Origin: Tetzosporium hominis
Lineage (GTDB): Bacteria > Bacillota > Bacilli > Bacillales_A > Planococcaceae
Length of the DNA: 64,000 nucleotides
Reading direction: 5' to 3'
NCBI RefSeq assembly: GCF_002265435.1
Contig: NZ_NOKQ01000217.1
Coordinates: 124,010-188,009 of the forward strand
Below are positions 24,620-32,480 of this stretch, piece after piece. The position numbers and the translations under genes were made by a program. A model generated the notes under the pieces. That model had not been told where the DNA came from. It did not search any database and was given only the letters and a program-made list of their open reading frames with translations. Each line of letters opens with the position of its first letter. The stretch's first letter is position 1.

Positions 24620-25582
24620 ATGCGTTTAGCAGGTATTCACCACGTCTCAGCAATCACGAAAAACGCAGTTCAAAATCATTATTTTTTCACACAGATATTA
24701 GGTATGCGACTCGTCAAAAAAAGTGTAAACCAAGATTCTCCTAGCAGTTATCATTTGTTTTATGCAGACGCAGAAGGTACACCAGGTACTGATATGACCT
24801 ATTTTGATATTCCGATGGCAGGAAGGACTTATCCAGGAGTCTCAAGTATTTCTAACACTGGATTTCGAGTCCGTTCCGAGGAAGCATTAGATTTTTGGGA
24901 GACACGATTAGCTTCATTTGATGTCCCGGTACTTGAGAGGGCGGAAGCATTTTCAAGAAGTGTCTTGTACTTTGAAGATTTTGAAGGCTCCCGTTTACAT
25001 CTGGTAGTCGATCCAGGTGACGGAATTCCTTATGGAGAGCCGTGGCAGCATCCGGATATTCCTGAAAAATTTGCGATTTTAGGGCTCGGCCCAAGTTATC
25101 TTACGGTTCGATATGCTGACAAAACACTGGGCACGTTAACATCTATTTTAGGGTTTGAACATGCAGGAAGTTATCCTTCTGCCGTGCAAGGACAGCCAGA
25201 CGTAGTAGTCGTTAAGACAGGACTTGGAGGTCCAGCTGGTGAAGTGCATATTCATACTAGAAATGACCTCCCAGTGGAGCGTCCCGGGAGAGGGAGCGTC
25301 CATCATGTGGCTTTCCGAATTTCTGATATGGAGGACTACCCGAAATGGTTAGAGCGATTGCAGCAAGCAGGCTTTGAAACATCTGGTCTAGTCGACCGAT
25401 TTTATTTTAAATCCATCTATTTCCGTGAACCAAACGGCATATTATATGAATTAGCGACAGATGAACCGGGCTTTGCAATTGATGAGAAACAAGAAACCTT
25501 AGGCGAACGACTGGCTTTGCCGCCTTTCTTAGAAAGTAGACGAGAAGAAATTGAATCGAAGTTACGTCCATTGACGTTCTAA
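24620..25582 (+). CDS. Ring-cleaving dioxygenase of the glyoxalase fold (MhqA/MhqO type)
   Basis: The 320-residue protein consists of two vicinal-oxygen-chelate modules, as in the quinone- and catechol-inducible MhqA/MhqE/MhqO proteins of Bacillus. Metal ligands are recognisable: His in LAGIHHVSAIT (about residue 8), His in SVHHVAFRI (about 226), and Glu in ILYELATDEPGF (about 272). Other landmarks are FFTQILGMRLVKKSVNQD and PGTDMTYFDIP. Such enzymes open hydroquinone or catechol rings and protect from quinone stress. AAGGGGG precedes the ATG. In B. subtilis this class is controlled by MhqR or YodB; no matching operator was identified here, although a YodB-like gene lies at 17 kb. Confidence 0.9.
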   Translation: MRLAGIHHVSAITKNAVQNHYFFTQILGMRLVKKSVNQDSPSSYHLFYADAEGTPGTDMTYFDIPMAGRTYPGVSSISNTGFRVRSEEALDFWETRLASFDVPVLERAEAFSRSVLYFEDFEGSRLHLVVDPGDGIPYGEPWQHPDIPEKFAILGLGPSYLTVRYADKTLGTLTSILGFEHAGSYPSAVQGQPDVVVVKTGLGGPAGEVHIHTRNDLPVERPGRGSVHHVAFRISDMEDYPKWLERLQQAGFETSGLVDRFYFKSIYFREPNGILYELATDEPGFAIDEKQETLGERLALPPFLESRREEIESKLRPLTF

Positions 25583-25622
25583 TGAGAAAATATGATAGAC
25601 TGTAAAAAAGGAGTGGTGATTC

Positions 25623-25904
25623 ATGGATTTTCAATTTACGGAATTAGGAAATGATGTATTCGCATATCAGGTTCGTGAAGGAAATGAAAAGGTAGGAGAA
25701 ATCACGTGGACTTTACTAGGAGATATTATGGTGATGGATCACACATTTGTATCGCCAAAACTCCGCGGTGGGGGAGTCGCCAAGAAACTCTTAGATCGTG
25801 CAGCAGAATATGCACGAGACAATGACTACAAAATGGATGCAGTATGTTCTTATGTAGTATCTGCATTTGACCGGTACAAAGAATACGATGATGTAAAAGC
25901 ATAA
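25623..25904 (+). CDS. YjdJ-type minimal GNAT acetyltransferase
   Basis: This 93-residue protein is a minimal GNAT domain of the NATA1/YjdJ group: GEITWTLLGDIMVMDHTFVSPKLRG forms the central strands, GGGVAKKLLDRAAEYARDN the acetyl-CoA loop and helix, and KMDAVCSYVVSAFDRYKEYDDV the last strand and helix. Members lack a classical acceptor pocket and their substrates are unknown. AAGGAGTGG precedes the ATG. A weak promoter (TTGACG at 25571–25576, long spacer, TGATAGACT) overlaps the end of the dioxygenase gene. A terminator with a bidirectional A/T pattern follows. Confidence 0.85.
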   Translation: MDFQFTELGNDVFAYQVREGNEKVGEITWTLLGDIMVMDHTFVSPKLRGGGVAKKLLDRAAEYARDNDYKMDAVCSYVVSAFDRYKEYDDVKA

Positions 25905-25950
25905 ATAAAAGGCAATCGGGTTCGTTAGAACTTCGATTGCCTTTTTATTT
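25903..25950. terminator. Bidirectional terminator
   Basis: AAATAAAAGGCAATCG pairs with CGATTGCCTTTTTATTT; GTTC/GAAC pairs inside the loop. Confidence 0.85.
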
Positions 25951-25970
25951 ATCTTCACTAGTACGAATCA

Positions 25971-26063
25971 TCATATGAAGAACACCACAAGAGCAGTTAA
26001 TGCAGAAGCACCTGCCAATGTGTATAGAAAATCTCCTTGTGAAAATACTAATTTCTTTTCCAT
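25971..26063 (-). CDS. Candidate 30-residue membrane peptide
   Basis: An open frame of 30 codons: MEKKLVFSQGD followed by one hydrophobic helix FLYTLAGASALTALVVFFI and a stop. GAGAGGATG lies upstream of the ATG with good spacing, and the convergent terminator at 25903–25950 lies just past the stop, so a transcription unit is well framed. I recognise no family. It could be a small membrane regulator or toxin-like peptide; it could also be chance, but the ribosome binding site, the terminator and the lack of any other gene in this 330-base gap support it. Confidence 0.5.
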   Translation of the reverse strand: MEKKLVFSQGDFLYTLAGASALTALVVFFI

Positions 26064-26104
26064 TTTTCTCATCCTCTCTCGTTGTGTAGTTGCTTAGTCT
26101 ATGT

Positions 26105-26129
26105 TTACCCGAGGATGAAGAAACAAATC
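26105..26129 (-). promoter_or_regulatory. Weak sigma-B-like promoter of the 30-aa peptide gene
   Basis: Minus strand GATTTG (26129–26124), 13-bp spacer, GGGTAA (26110–26105). Each hexamer deviates from consensus. Confidence 0.25.
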
Positions 26130-26230
26130 TAGTTTTTTTGTCCTATTTTTTTTTAATGGATACAAAAATGTGAAACATTTCATTCAGTCGTTCGTATAAC
26201 AAGTGCACAACTATTCGAGGAGGAAACCAA

Positions 26231-26737
26231 ATGAAATTCTCACGTACAGGAGAACTGGTATTAGGTGTTATTGGAGCAGTATTTACAGCTATATCCGTAA
26301 TTCTACTTACTATCGCTGTTTCTAGCGGAAGTGCAGCACTAGAGGATCCAGAATTAATGGGGCAGTTTGAACAAGAGATTGTAACGGAAATGCAAAATGA
26401 TCCGACATTGACCGCTCAAGACGTTGAGATGGCTTCTCAGTTCTTCTCAGAGGGATTGGGTGCTATCAGTGTATTTGGATGGGCGGCTGTTGTGGTTTTA
26501 GTCATCAGCTTGATCTTCAATATCTTGGCAATAGTCTTTATCTCTAAAAACAGAAATCCGAAGTTAGCAGGAGTCTTCTTTATCCTAGCAGGATTGTTTG
26601 CTTTCATTCTTTCTTTAACTTCCATCTTGTTATACATTGCAGCTATTATGTCATTCGTACGTAAAGCTCCAGTAAATGGGCAAAGACAGCAACATCCAGA
26701 TGATTTGGACTATTACGAACCGAACCGTCCTCTATAA
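26231..26737 (+). CDS. DUF4064-type membrane protein
   Basis: The 168-residue protein has four hydrophobic segments (about 8–30, 75–100, 108–128 and 128–145) with an extracytoplasmic acidic loop (residues about 33–70) after the first. The start SRTGELVLGVIGAVF and the arrangement fit DUF4064 proteins of Bacillales. The acidic tail DDLDYYEPNRP is cytoplasmic. Function unknown. AGGAGG precedes the ATG by eight bases. The gene ends at a bidirectional terminator facing an acetyltransferase gene. Confidence 0.8.
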   Translation: MKFSRTGELVLGVIGAVFTAISVILLTIAVSSGSAALEDPELMGQFEQEIVTEMQNDPTLTAQDVEMASQFFSEGLGAISVFGWAAVVVLVISLIFNILAIVFISKNRNPKLAGVFFILAGLFAFILSLTSILLYIAAIMSFVRKAPVNGQRQQHPDDLDYYEPNRPL

Positions 26738-26739
26738 TA

Positions 26740-26777
26740 CAAAAAACTCCCACCTCTTAAATGAGTGTGGGAGTTTT
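26740..26777. terminator. Bidirectional terminator
   Basis: AAAAACTCCCAC pairs with GTGGGAGTTTTT; CTC/GAG extends the stem inside. Confidence 0.85.
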
Positions 26778-27254
26778 TAGTGGGAATAAGTATTGAGCAG
26801 TTGTAGTTGGATAGCCTTCAAAATATTCATCAAACTCTTCGACTAGTTCAAATCCGAGCTTCTCATAAAAAGCTCTTGCAGCCGTGTTGACGCTCTCTAC
26901 ATAAACAAAGAGGTTGAGTCCTTTGTCTTGTAACACTTTGATGCCTTTCTCAACTAATAAAGTGCCGTACCCCTTTTGTTTAAATTCGGGGGCGATGTAG
27001 AGGGCTGTGAGTTCACTGTCACCATCTTCATCTACTTGTGTAAAACTTGCAAATCCAATGATTTGTGATGCTTCTTCAATCACAAACATATGGGTCTTCT
27101 CGATTTGTTTGCAGAGCATAGGTGTGGAGTAATTCTTCTCAAACCAATCCTGCAAACTTTCTATCGGAAAACTAGAACCGTACGTTTCGTCCCAACTGGC
27201 TTGAGCGACTTGCCGTACAGAGCGGATATCTTGTTCAGTCATTAATCGGATCAC
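26757..27254 (-). CDS. GNAT acetyltransferase
   Basis: A 165-residue single-domain GNAT enzyme. Motifs: IRLMTEQDIRSVRQVA at the N-terminus, VDEDGDSELTALYIAPEFKQ before the acetyl-CoA loop KQKGYGTLLVEKGI, and NTAARAFYEKLGFELVEE near the end. Domain order and length are typical; the acceptor is unknown. The start is uncertain: I prefer the GTG at 27254, five bases after GAGGTGA, because the ATG at 27260 directly abuts that site. The 3' end lies within the shared terminator. Confidence 0.82.
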   Translation of the reverse strand: MIRLMTEQDIRSVRQVAQASWDETYGSSFPIESLQDWFEKNYSTPMLCKQIEKTHMFVIEEASQIIGFASFTQVDEDGDSELTALYIAPEFKQKGYGTLLVEKGIKVLQDKGLNLFVYVESVNTAARAFYEKLGFELVEEFDEYFEGYPTTTAQYLFPLKTPTLI

Positions 27255-27352
27255 AGCCATCACCTCGAAACTATTTCAACTAGCATATCAAAATTCTGGT
27301 TCTCTGGCTACCGCCTATGCCATAATTAAGTGGAAAAAAGGAGAGATGAACC

Positions 27353-27787
27353 ATGTGGACATGTAAAAAGTTTCATGAATTGACCGTTAATGAACTGTAT
27401 CAACTGTTAAAGCTTCGAGCGGATGTATTCGTTGTAGAACAGAATTGTGTGTATCCGGACATCGATAACTACGATCAAGACTCTTTACATATCTTCTATA
27501 TACAACAAGAGGAATTGATTGCGTATTGCCGAGTAGTTCCAAGTGGTAAATACGAAGAAGTCTCGATAGGTAGAGTGATTGTTCGTAAAGATTACAGAGG
27601 GACGGGGCTGGCACAAGAATTAATGAAGCAAGCACTGGCTGCCGTCAGTCAACAATTCGGTCTACAGCCAATTCGCCTCTGCGCACAAGCACATTTGCAA
27701 AGCTATTACGGGGCATTTGGTTTTCAAACGATTTCAGAAGAATTCATAGAGGATGGTATTCCTCACGTTTATATGATGAAAAAATAA
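27353..27787 (+). CDS. ElaA-like GNAT acetyltransferase
   Basis: The 144-residue protein matches the ElaA family: KFHELTVNELYQLLKLRADVF and the signature FVVEQNCVYPDIDNYDQDSLH near residues 22–44, then SIGRVIVRKDYRGTGLAQELM as the acetyl-CoA-binding loop and CAQAHLQSYYGAFGF near 108–122. Family function is unproven; a small-molecule acceptor is assumed. AAAAGGAGAG precedes the ATG. It stands alone between a divergent acetyltransferase gene and a sigma-B-like promoter for the next gene. Confidence 0.9.
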   Translation: MWTCKKFHELTVNELYQLLKLRADVFVVEQNCVYPDIDNYDQDSLHIFYIQQEELIAYCRVVPSGKYEEVSIGRVIVRKDYRGTGLAQELMKQALAAVSQQFGLQPIRLCAQAHLQSYYGAFGFQTISEEFIEDGIPHVYMMKK

Positions 27788-27795
27788 AATGTATA

Positions 27796-27821
27796 GATTA
27801 AAGTCTTCTCAAACAGGGTAT
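27796..27821 (+). promoter_or_regulatory. Candidate sigma-B promoter of the YtxH-like gene
   Basis: GATTAA (27796–27801), 14-bp spacer, GGGTAT (27816–27821), 45 bases before the start codon. Confidence 0.5.
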
Positions 27822-27865
27822 TACTAGATTATAGAAATAGAATCACACTAATTGGAGGTAATACA

Positions 27866-28198
27866 ATGGCTAGAAAATCAAATGGTTCAGGTTTAGTAGT
27901 GGCAGGGCTTGCAGCAGCAGCATACGCATATTTCAGCAAAAAGGAAAATCGCGACAAGGCAATGGTTCAATTCAACAATTTAAAAACAAAATACAACGCA
28001 TACATGGATCAAAATTCAACAAATAAATCTTATTATGGAACAGCCGGTCATCCTGATCCAACAGATGTGGATGACAACAAAATGGTTGATGAAGGCGCTA
28101 TGACAAGTGTCCAGTATTACAATGAAGAAGTGCAAGATAAGTCTTCTAAGAAAGAAAAAACAGATGTTTCTAATAAAGAAGTAGACTATCACCAGTAA
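27866..28198 (+). CDS. Small YtxH-like stress protein, unknown
   Basis: This 110-residue protein starts with a basic MARKSNGSG and a short hydrophobic Ala-rich segment (VVAGLAAAAYAYFSKKENR), followed by a hydrophilic, Lys/Asn/Glu-rich region predicted to be mostly disordered. The plan resembles YtxH-type general-stress proteins of Bacillales, but similarity is only in layout. TGGAGGT precedes the ATG. A sigma-B-type promoter immediately upstream and a clean terminator downstream make it a monocistronic stress gene in all likelihood. Confidence 0.7.
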   Translation: MARKSNGSGLVVAGLAAAAYAYFSKKENRDKAMVQFNNLKTKYNAYMDQNSTNKSYYGTAGHPDPTDVDDNKMVDEGAMTSVQYYNEEVQDKSSKKEKTDVSNKEVDYHQ

Positions 28199-28199
28199 A

Positions 28200-28226
28200 T
28201 AAAGAGCTCTCGTAGCTCTTTTTTTG
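28200..28226 (+). terminator. Intrinsic terminator of the YtxH-like gene
   Basis: AAAGAGCT pairs with AGCTCTTT around CTCGT, followed by T7. Confidence 0.85.
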
Positions 28227-28252
28227 TAGAAAAAATGTAGAGGAGACTGTTT

Positions 28253-29152
28253 ATGAAAAAAGCAGTGTTGATTTATAATCCTTCTTCAGGCAAAGAATTA
28301 GCATCTGAATACAAAGATCGTGTGGTAGAAGTAGTCACATCCATGCAGTATGAAGTGGAAGTTAAGGAAACGCAAGGACCAAAAGATGCCACTCGCTTTG
28401 CAGCACAAGCATGTGAACAGCGAGTTGATTTCGTTATCGGGATGGGTGGAGATGGAACCATCAACGAAATCGTCAATGGCCTTGCGGAGCAGCAACATAT
28501 GCCTTTGTTCTCGTTTATTCCACTTGGCACAGTGAATGATTTTGCACGTGCGTTAGGAATTCCGTTGGATCCGGAAGAAGCTATTGAGGCGCTAAAGGTA
28601 GGCAAAGAGCAGAGAGCCGACATCGGCAAATTAGGAAACGACTATTTTATGAATATAGTAGCAATTGGTGAAATCGCATCTAAAGTGGCGGATACCTCTA
28701 TTGAATCTAAAACGAGATTGGGTCCTCTTGCTTATTTGTTGGAAGGAACAAAAGCAATTCTTCAGGATAACGAAGTCTCCATGAAGATTAGCTATGATGA
28801 AGGTGAATGGGAGGGCGATATAACTCTTGTTCTCATTGCACTGACGAACTCTGTTGGAGGATTTGAGCGACTGGCTCCGGATGCAGAAGTAGATGACGGA
28901 TTTCTTCATGTCTTCATTATTCACGAATCTGGTATTCCTGGCTTCTTACGAGTGGGCACAAAGCTTCTACAAGGCAAGATAGCTGAAGATGACGGTGTAG
29001 ACTATATTCGAACTAAAAAAGTTCATATTGAGACGAGCCAAGAACTTTTTTGTAATGTAGACGGAGATGAAGGAACCTGTACGCCAGTGGATATTCAGGT
29101 GCTTGCACAACATCTTCGTGTCCTAGTACCGGAAAAATTGGAAAATAATTAG
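28253..29152 (+). CDS. Diacylglycerol kinase-family lipid kinase (YegS/BmrU type)
   Basis: The 299-residue protein belongs to the soluble lipid kinase family (DgkB, YegS, BmrU). It has the start AVLIYNPSSGKE, the catalytic nucleotide loop IGMGGDGTINEIVNGL near residues 62–77, PLGTVNDFARALGI near 91–104, and the C-terminal SGIPGFLRV and NVDGDEGT, the latter holding the catalytic Asp region. DgkB recycles diacylglycerol released during lipoteichoic acid synthesis; whether this is DgkB or a paralogue such as BmrU cannot be decided without a tree. AGAGGAG precedes the ATG. Confidence 0.88.
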   Translation: MKKAVLIYNPSSGKELASEYKDRVVEVVTSMQYEVEVKETQGPKDATRFAAQACEQRVDFVIGMGGDGTINEIVNGLAEQQHMPLFSFIPLGTVNDFARALGIPLDPEEAIEALKVGKEQRADIGKLGNDYFMNIVAIGEIASKVADTSIESKTRLGPLAYLLEGTKAILQDNEVSMKISYDEGEWEGDITLVLIALTNSVGGFERLAPDAEVDDGFLHVFIIHESGIPGFLRVGTKLLQGKIAEDDGVDYIRTKKVHIETSQELFCNVDGDEGTCTPVDIQVLAQHLRVLVPEKLENN

Positions 29153-29230
29153 TAAAGAGTATTGGTTAAGTGAGCATTATGGTTTAAAATAAATAGATAC
29201 TAAGTGGTTAAGAAATCGAGGTTAAATCAT

Positions 29231-30040
29231 ATGCTCACTAAAATTCATAAAAATCCGCTTTCATCAGACAAATTATTTTTAGAAGCGTTCTCCAGTTCAT
29301 TTATTGAAAACAGTGCGGACTCATCTCAAGATGAATTGGCAGAACGTTATTTCATGCTGGAAAAAGAAATGTTTCATGATATGCAAACCTTAGATCTAGA
29401 ACAAGCTCGCGAACGCTTACGCCTGATTATCGATGCCCTGAGCCAGTTGACAGGAAAAGATATGATTCGCGCAGCGCGTCTGTTTTATATTCATCTGGCA
29501 GCTACGATGGCTAGAAAATTAATCGATAGTCAAGTGCCTGCAGTGAAAGCTTTTGCATTCAGCCGTTCTTGTATGGATGTCATCGACAATCGGATGAGTG
29601 ATGTTCTCTTTTTACAGTGTGGAGAAGAATTGATTGAGTTTTATGTTCATGTGCTGTCTGAACGAACAAAACCTCAATTCAACCATCAAACAGTCAATAA
29701 AGTGATTTTGTACATAAACGACGAAATCGAGAGTGATTTGTCTGTAGAGGCTATTGCACAACGCTTTGCTATTAGTACTAGTCATTTGTCTCGAATTTTC
29801 CGTGAGCACACAGGAATCACATTAGTCGAGTACTTAAATATTCGAAAAGTAGAAGAGTCTCAATACTTTTTACGGCATACCTCTAAATCGATTTCGGACA
29901 TTTCGGATCAATTCCATTTTTGCAATCAGTCCTATTTCACAAGGATTTTTAAAAAATATACGTCGGTGACGCCTAAACAATTCCGAGATCAGCCAACTAC
30001 GGCGTTCTTCCAATTTACTTTCAGAGAAAGTGTCATCTGA
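29231..30040 (+). CDS. AraC-family transcriptional regulator
   Basis: A 269-residue regulator. The C-terminal 100 residues are a canonical AraC/XylS double helix-turn-helix: LSVEAIAQRFAISTSHLSRIFREHTG, then EYLNIRKVEESQYFLRHTSKSISDIS and FCNQSYFTRIFKKYTSVTPKQFR. The N-terminal 160 residues are helical, with a Leu/Glu/Arg-rich stretch, and match no sensory domain I know; they may bind a ligand or mediate dimerisation. I chose the ATG at 29231 with GAGG upstream; a GTG at 29204 has no ribosome binding site. No target is obvious; neighbours are a lipid kinase and yidC. Confidence 0.85.
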   Translation: MLTKIHKNPLSSDKLFLEAFSSSFIENSADSSQDELAERYFMLEKEMFHDMQTLDLEQARERLRLIIDALSQLTGKDMIRAARLFYIHLAATMARKLIDSQVPAVKAFAFSRSCMDVIDNRMSDVLFLQCGEELIEFYVHVLSERTKPQFNHQTVNKVILYINDEIESDLSVEAIAQRFAISTSHLSRIFREHTGITLVEYLNIRKVEESQYFLRHTSKSISDISDQFHFCNQSYFTRIFKKYTSVTPKQFRDQPTTAFFQFTFRESVI

Positions 30041-30043
30041 GTG

Positions 30044-30080
30044 AACTTCCCTATTAGCGTTTGATTAATAGGGAAGTTTT
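30044..30080 (+). terminator. Intrinsic terminator of the AraC-type gene
   Basis: A 13-bp stem AACTTCCCTATTA/TAATAGGGAAGTT with nine-base loop and short T-run. Confidence 0.8.
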
Positions 30081-30121
30081 AGTATATAGTAGGGATAGTT
30101 TGAAAAATGAAGGTGACCAAT

Positions 30122-30889
30122 GTGAAGAAAAAATGGAGTTTGGCCGCACTACTAGTGGCCACAGTTGTTTTCCTAAGCGGATGTTCTGGTGTGGAAAATA
30201 AAGAAGGTACGTTTTATTCGATTTTTGTTCGTCCATTTGACTGGGCTCTCGATTATTTCGGAACGCTGTTTAATGGAAGTTATGGATTAGCTATTATCGC
30301 CATCACAGTAATTATTCGACTTGTCTTAATGCCTCTAATGCTTCGGAATTATAAAGCACAACAAGGTATGAAGCAGAAAATGGATAAACTGAAGCCTGAG
30401 ATGGATGACATTCAAAAGCGCTTGAAAGAAGCTAAATCAAAAGAAGATCAAATGGCGTTGCAACAAGAGATGATGGGCTTGTACCGCAAGCACAACGTCA
30501 ACCCACTAAATATGGGTTGTTTACCAATCTTGATTCAAATGCCGATTGTTATGGGACTTTATTTTGCCATCCTATACTCAGTTGATGTAAAAACACATGA
30601 ATTTTTGTGGTATAGTCTTGGTTCCCCAGATATTGCGATGACACTGATCGCCGGTGTAGTTTACTTCTTGCAAGCCAAAGTTTCATTATGGACAGTTCCA
30701 GAGCAACAAAAACAACAAATGAAGATTATGATTTGGATTTCTCCAATTATGATCATGTTGATTTCCTTTACGTCGATGGCTGCGTTACCACTGTATTGGA
30801 CAGTTGGTGGTCTGCTATTGATTTTCCAAACGTACTTAGGTCGTAAATTTTACTCTCAACATCCTGAAAAAGCAGTTGATGCTGCATGA
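30122..30889 (+). CDS. yidC: Membrane protein insertase YidC/OxaA (lipoprotein form)
   Basis: This 255-residue insertase places proteins into the cytoplasmic membrane with or without SecYEG. It has a lipoprotein signal ending LSGC (Cys21), five membrane segments, and the conserved arginine in the first core helix (IIRLVLMPLML), which forms the hydrophilic groove, followed by the cytoplasmic helical loop and QMPIVMGLYFAI. Bacillales usually have two copies (SpoIIIJ and YqjG); the second was not seen in this window, so this may be the YqjG-like paralogue. I chose GTG at 30122, five bases after AAGGTGA; the ATG at 30107 precedes that site. The next gene overlaps by four bases. Confidence 0.93.
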   Translation: MKKKWSLAALLVATVVFLSGCSGVENKEGTFYSIFVRPFDWALDYFGTLFNGSYGLAIIAITVIIRLVLMPLMLRNYKAQQGMKQKMDKLKPEMDDIQKRLKEAKSKEDQMALQQEMMGLYRKHNVNPLNMGCLPILIQMPIVMGLYFAILYSVDVKTHEFLWYSLGSPDIAMTLIAGVVYFLQAKVSLWTVPEQQKQQMKIMIWISPIMIMLISFTSMAALPLYWTVGGLLLIFQTYLGRKFYSQHPEKAVDAA

Positions 30890-31152
30890 GTGAAAAACTT
30901 CCGTCACGTATGAGAAATTGGGTTTTTGGAATTCCAGTAGTAGTTTCTAGTGCGCTTGCCATTTATTTTGTAATTCAAGGCTCACTAAATTTAGCTGTGT
31001 TGTTCATGACTCTCGTGTTTGTATTTACGAACAGCTACAGAGCGATTACATTTAAGGAACGTGGCATGGAAAAAGAAGCAAAGTGGATGAAAGGAATGGC
31101 TGTGTTCTTTGCAGTTGCTTTCATCGTAGTACTTGTACTAACTGTTATATAA
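30886..31152 (+). CDS. Small three-segment membrane protein coupled to yidC
   Basis: The 88-residue protein has three hydrophobic helices (about 12–30, 33–50 and 68–87) separated by a basic loop RAITFKERGMEKEAKW. I recognise no named family. Its start overlaps the yidC stop (ATGA), so it is translated with the insertase and may assist it or merely share the operon. It ends at a long hairpin that also terminates the convergent MFS gene. Confidence 0.75.
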   Translation: MSEKLPSRMRNWVFGIPVVVSSALAIYFVIQGSLNLAVLFMTLVFVFTNSYRAITFKERGMEKEAKWMKGMAVFFAVAFIVVLVLTVI

Positions 31153-31192
31153 AAAATGTGTGATTTCCTTAGCGGAGATCACACATTTTTTT
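31151..31192. terminator. Bidirectional terminator
   Basis: AAAAAATGTGTGATTTCC pairs with GGAGATCACACATTTTTT (one or two mismatches) around TTAGC. Confidence 0.85.
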
Positions 31193-32345
31193 ATGCTTGT
31201 AGTTTAGTGCGCTGGGTAAGAATTAGAACAATTGCTGGAACTGAGAAAATCGCCATTCCTAAGAAGGCTAGTCCAGGTTGCAAGTCATACAAATACCCGC
31301 CCATAAAAGTTAATAAAGCACTGCTAAGACTCATTGCAAATGCAGCATATAACCCTTGAGCCGTTGGAATTGATGATTTGTGTAACGTGCGCGCGATGAA
31401 CTGGATAAACGCATAGTGAGCAAGTCCAAATGATATCGCATGTAAAACTTGAGTGGCCACAAAGACAGAGGCAAATGGGAATAACCAAATCGCGATCCAC
31501 CGAACGGTAGCACCTATAGCGGCTATCATAAACATCGTTTGTACTTTCGATTTACCAAAAAGTCGATCCGCTAGCATGAATAACACAATCTCTGCTAAGA
31601 CTGCCACGTTGATAATGACACCGATCCATGAGTTACTAACTCCAATATCTTGAAGATAAATAAAGCTATAAGAATTATAAGATGCATGAGAACCTTGAAT
31701 TAAAATGACAATAGTAAGAGCTGCCAAAAATTCTTTTTGCCCAATCAACACTTTAGCGAGTTGCCAAGTGCTCACTTGTTGTTCCTTTATCGGTTTATCA
31801 ACTAGTGCTACAGGAGCTTTAAAAGAAGTGGCAAATACAACAAAAGCTAATGCCCCGATCATCACCCAGAGAATGGCCTGCTCTCCGTACCTTGCTGTGG
31901 CAAAACCAATCACGAGGACTGCTGCCATAAATCCTGCAGAACCGAAAGAACGGCTTCTTCCGTAGTGGATCCGGTCTTTTTGCATCAATAGGGAAGCAGA
32001 GCTCTCCATAGCTGGCAATAGATTTGGATACACCAAACTAAATAAAATGGTGATCAATAACAACATCGTAAACGAGGATAACGGAATATAGAGAACGAAA
32101 GTAGCGAGAGATCCAATTGCTAGCAAACGCAAAAACAAATGAATACTATAGCGTTTTGTCAACTCGGGGAACAGAACTAACGTAGAAAAGGCTCGAGCTA
32201 TCATGCCAGCTCCCATAATGACACTAGCTGATGCGACGGAAAGGTCTTTCACATTGGTCAAGTAACCTGTCCAGTAGGGAAGGAAGACACCCCACGTAAA
32301 GAAAAAGATAAAAAATTGGACTGACATCCATTTTTGAGAATTCAT
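31191..32345 (-). CDS. MFS transporter, HcaT/YwbF-like
   Basis: The 384-residue protein has 12 predicted membrane segments and belongs to the MFS group that includes HcaT and YwbF (sugar or aromatic-acid transporters). Landmarks: the tryptophan- and glycine-rich first helix FFTWGVFLPYWTGYLT, the RIHYGRSRSFGSAGFM loop with the conserved RxxGS typical of this group, and LHAISFGLAHYAFIQFI in the second half. Direction and substrate are unknown. I chose the ATG at 32345, eight bases after GAGGGA; an upstream ATG at 32354 overlaps it. The leader contains a 5-base tandem repeat and the -10 element TATAAT (32396–32391). Confidence 0.82.
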   Translation of the reverse strand: MNSQKWMSVQFFIFFFTWGVFLPYWTGYLTNVKDLSVASASVIMGAGMIARAFSTLVLFPELTKRYSIHLFLRLLAIGSLATFVLYIPLSSFTMLLLITILFSLVYPNLLPAMESSASLLMQKDRIHYGRSRSFGSAGFMAAVLVIGFATARYGEQAILWVMIGALAFVVFATSFKAPVALVDKPIKEQQVSTWQLAKVLIGQKEFLAALTIVILIQGSHASYNSYSFIYLQDIGVSNSWIGVIINVAVLAEIVLFMLADRLFGKSKVQTMFMIAAIGATVRWIAIWLFPFASVFVATQVLHAISFGLAHYAFIQFIARTLHKSSIPTAQGLYAAFAMSLSSALLTFMGGYLYDLQPGLAFLGMAIFSVPAIVLILTQRTKLQA

Positions 32346-32363
32346 GTTGTTCATCCCTCATTC

Positions 32364-32386
32364 TTCAATTCAATTCAATTCAATTC
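32364..32386 (-). repeat. Pentanucleotide tandem repeat in the MFS leader
   Basis: Four full copies of TTCAA (plus-strand reading) plus TTC. It lies between the -10 element and the ribosome binding site of the MFS gene, in the first transcribed bases. Confidence 0.85.
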
Positions 32387-32480
32387 TTTCATTATACGCC
32401 ACTCTTCTGAGAAAGGAAGAATTATTCGGTAGAACATGATACACTTAAAGTACTTTTGTAGACAGGAAAGAAGGCTTTGA

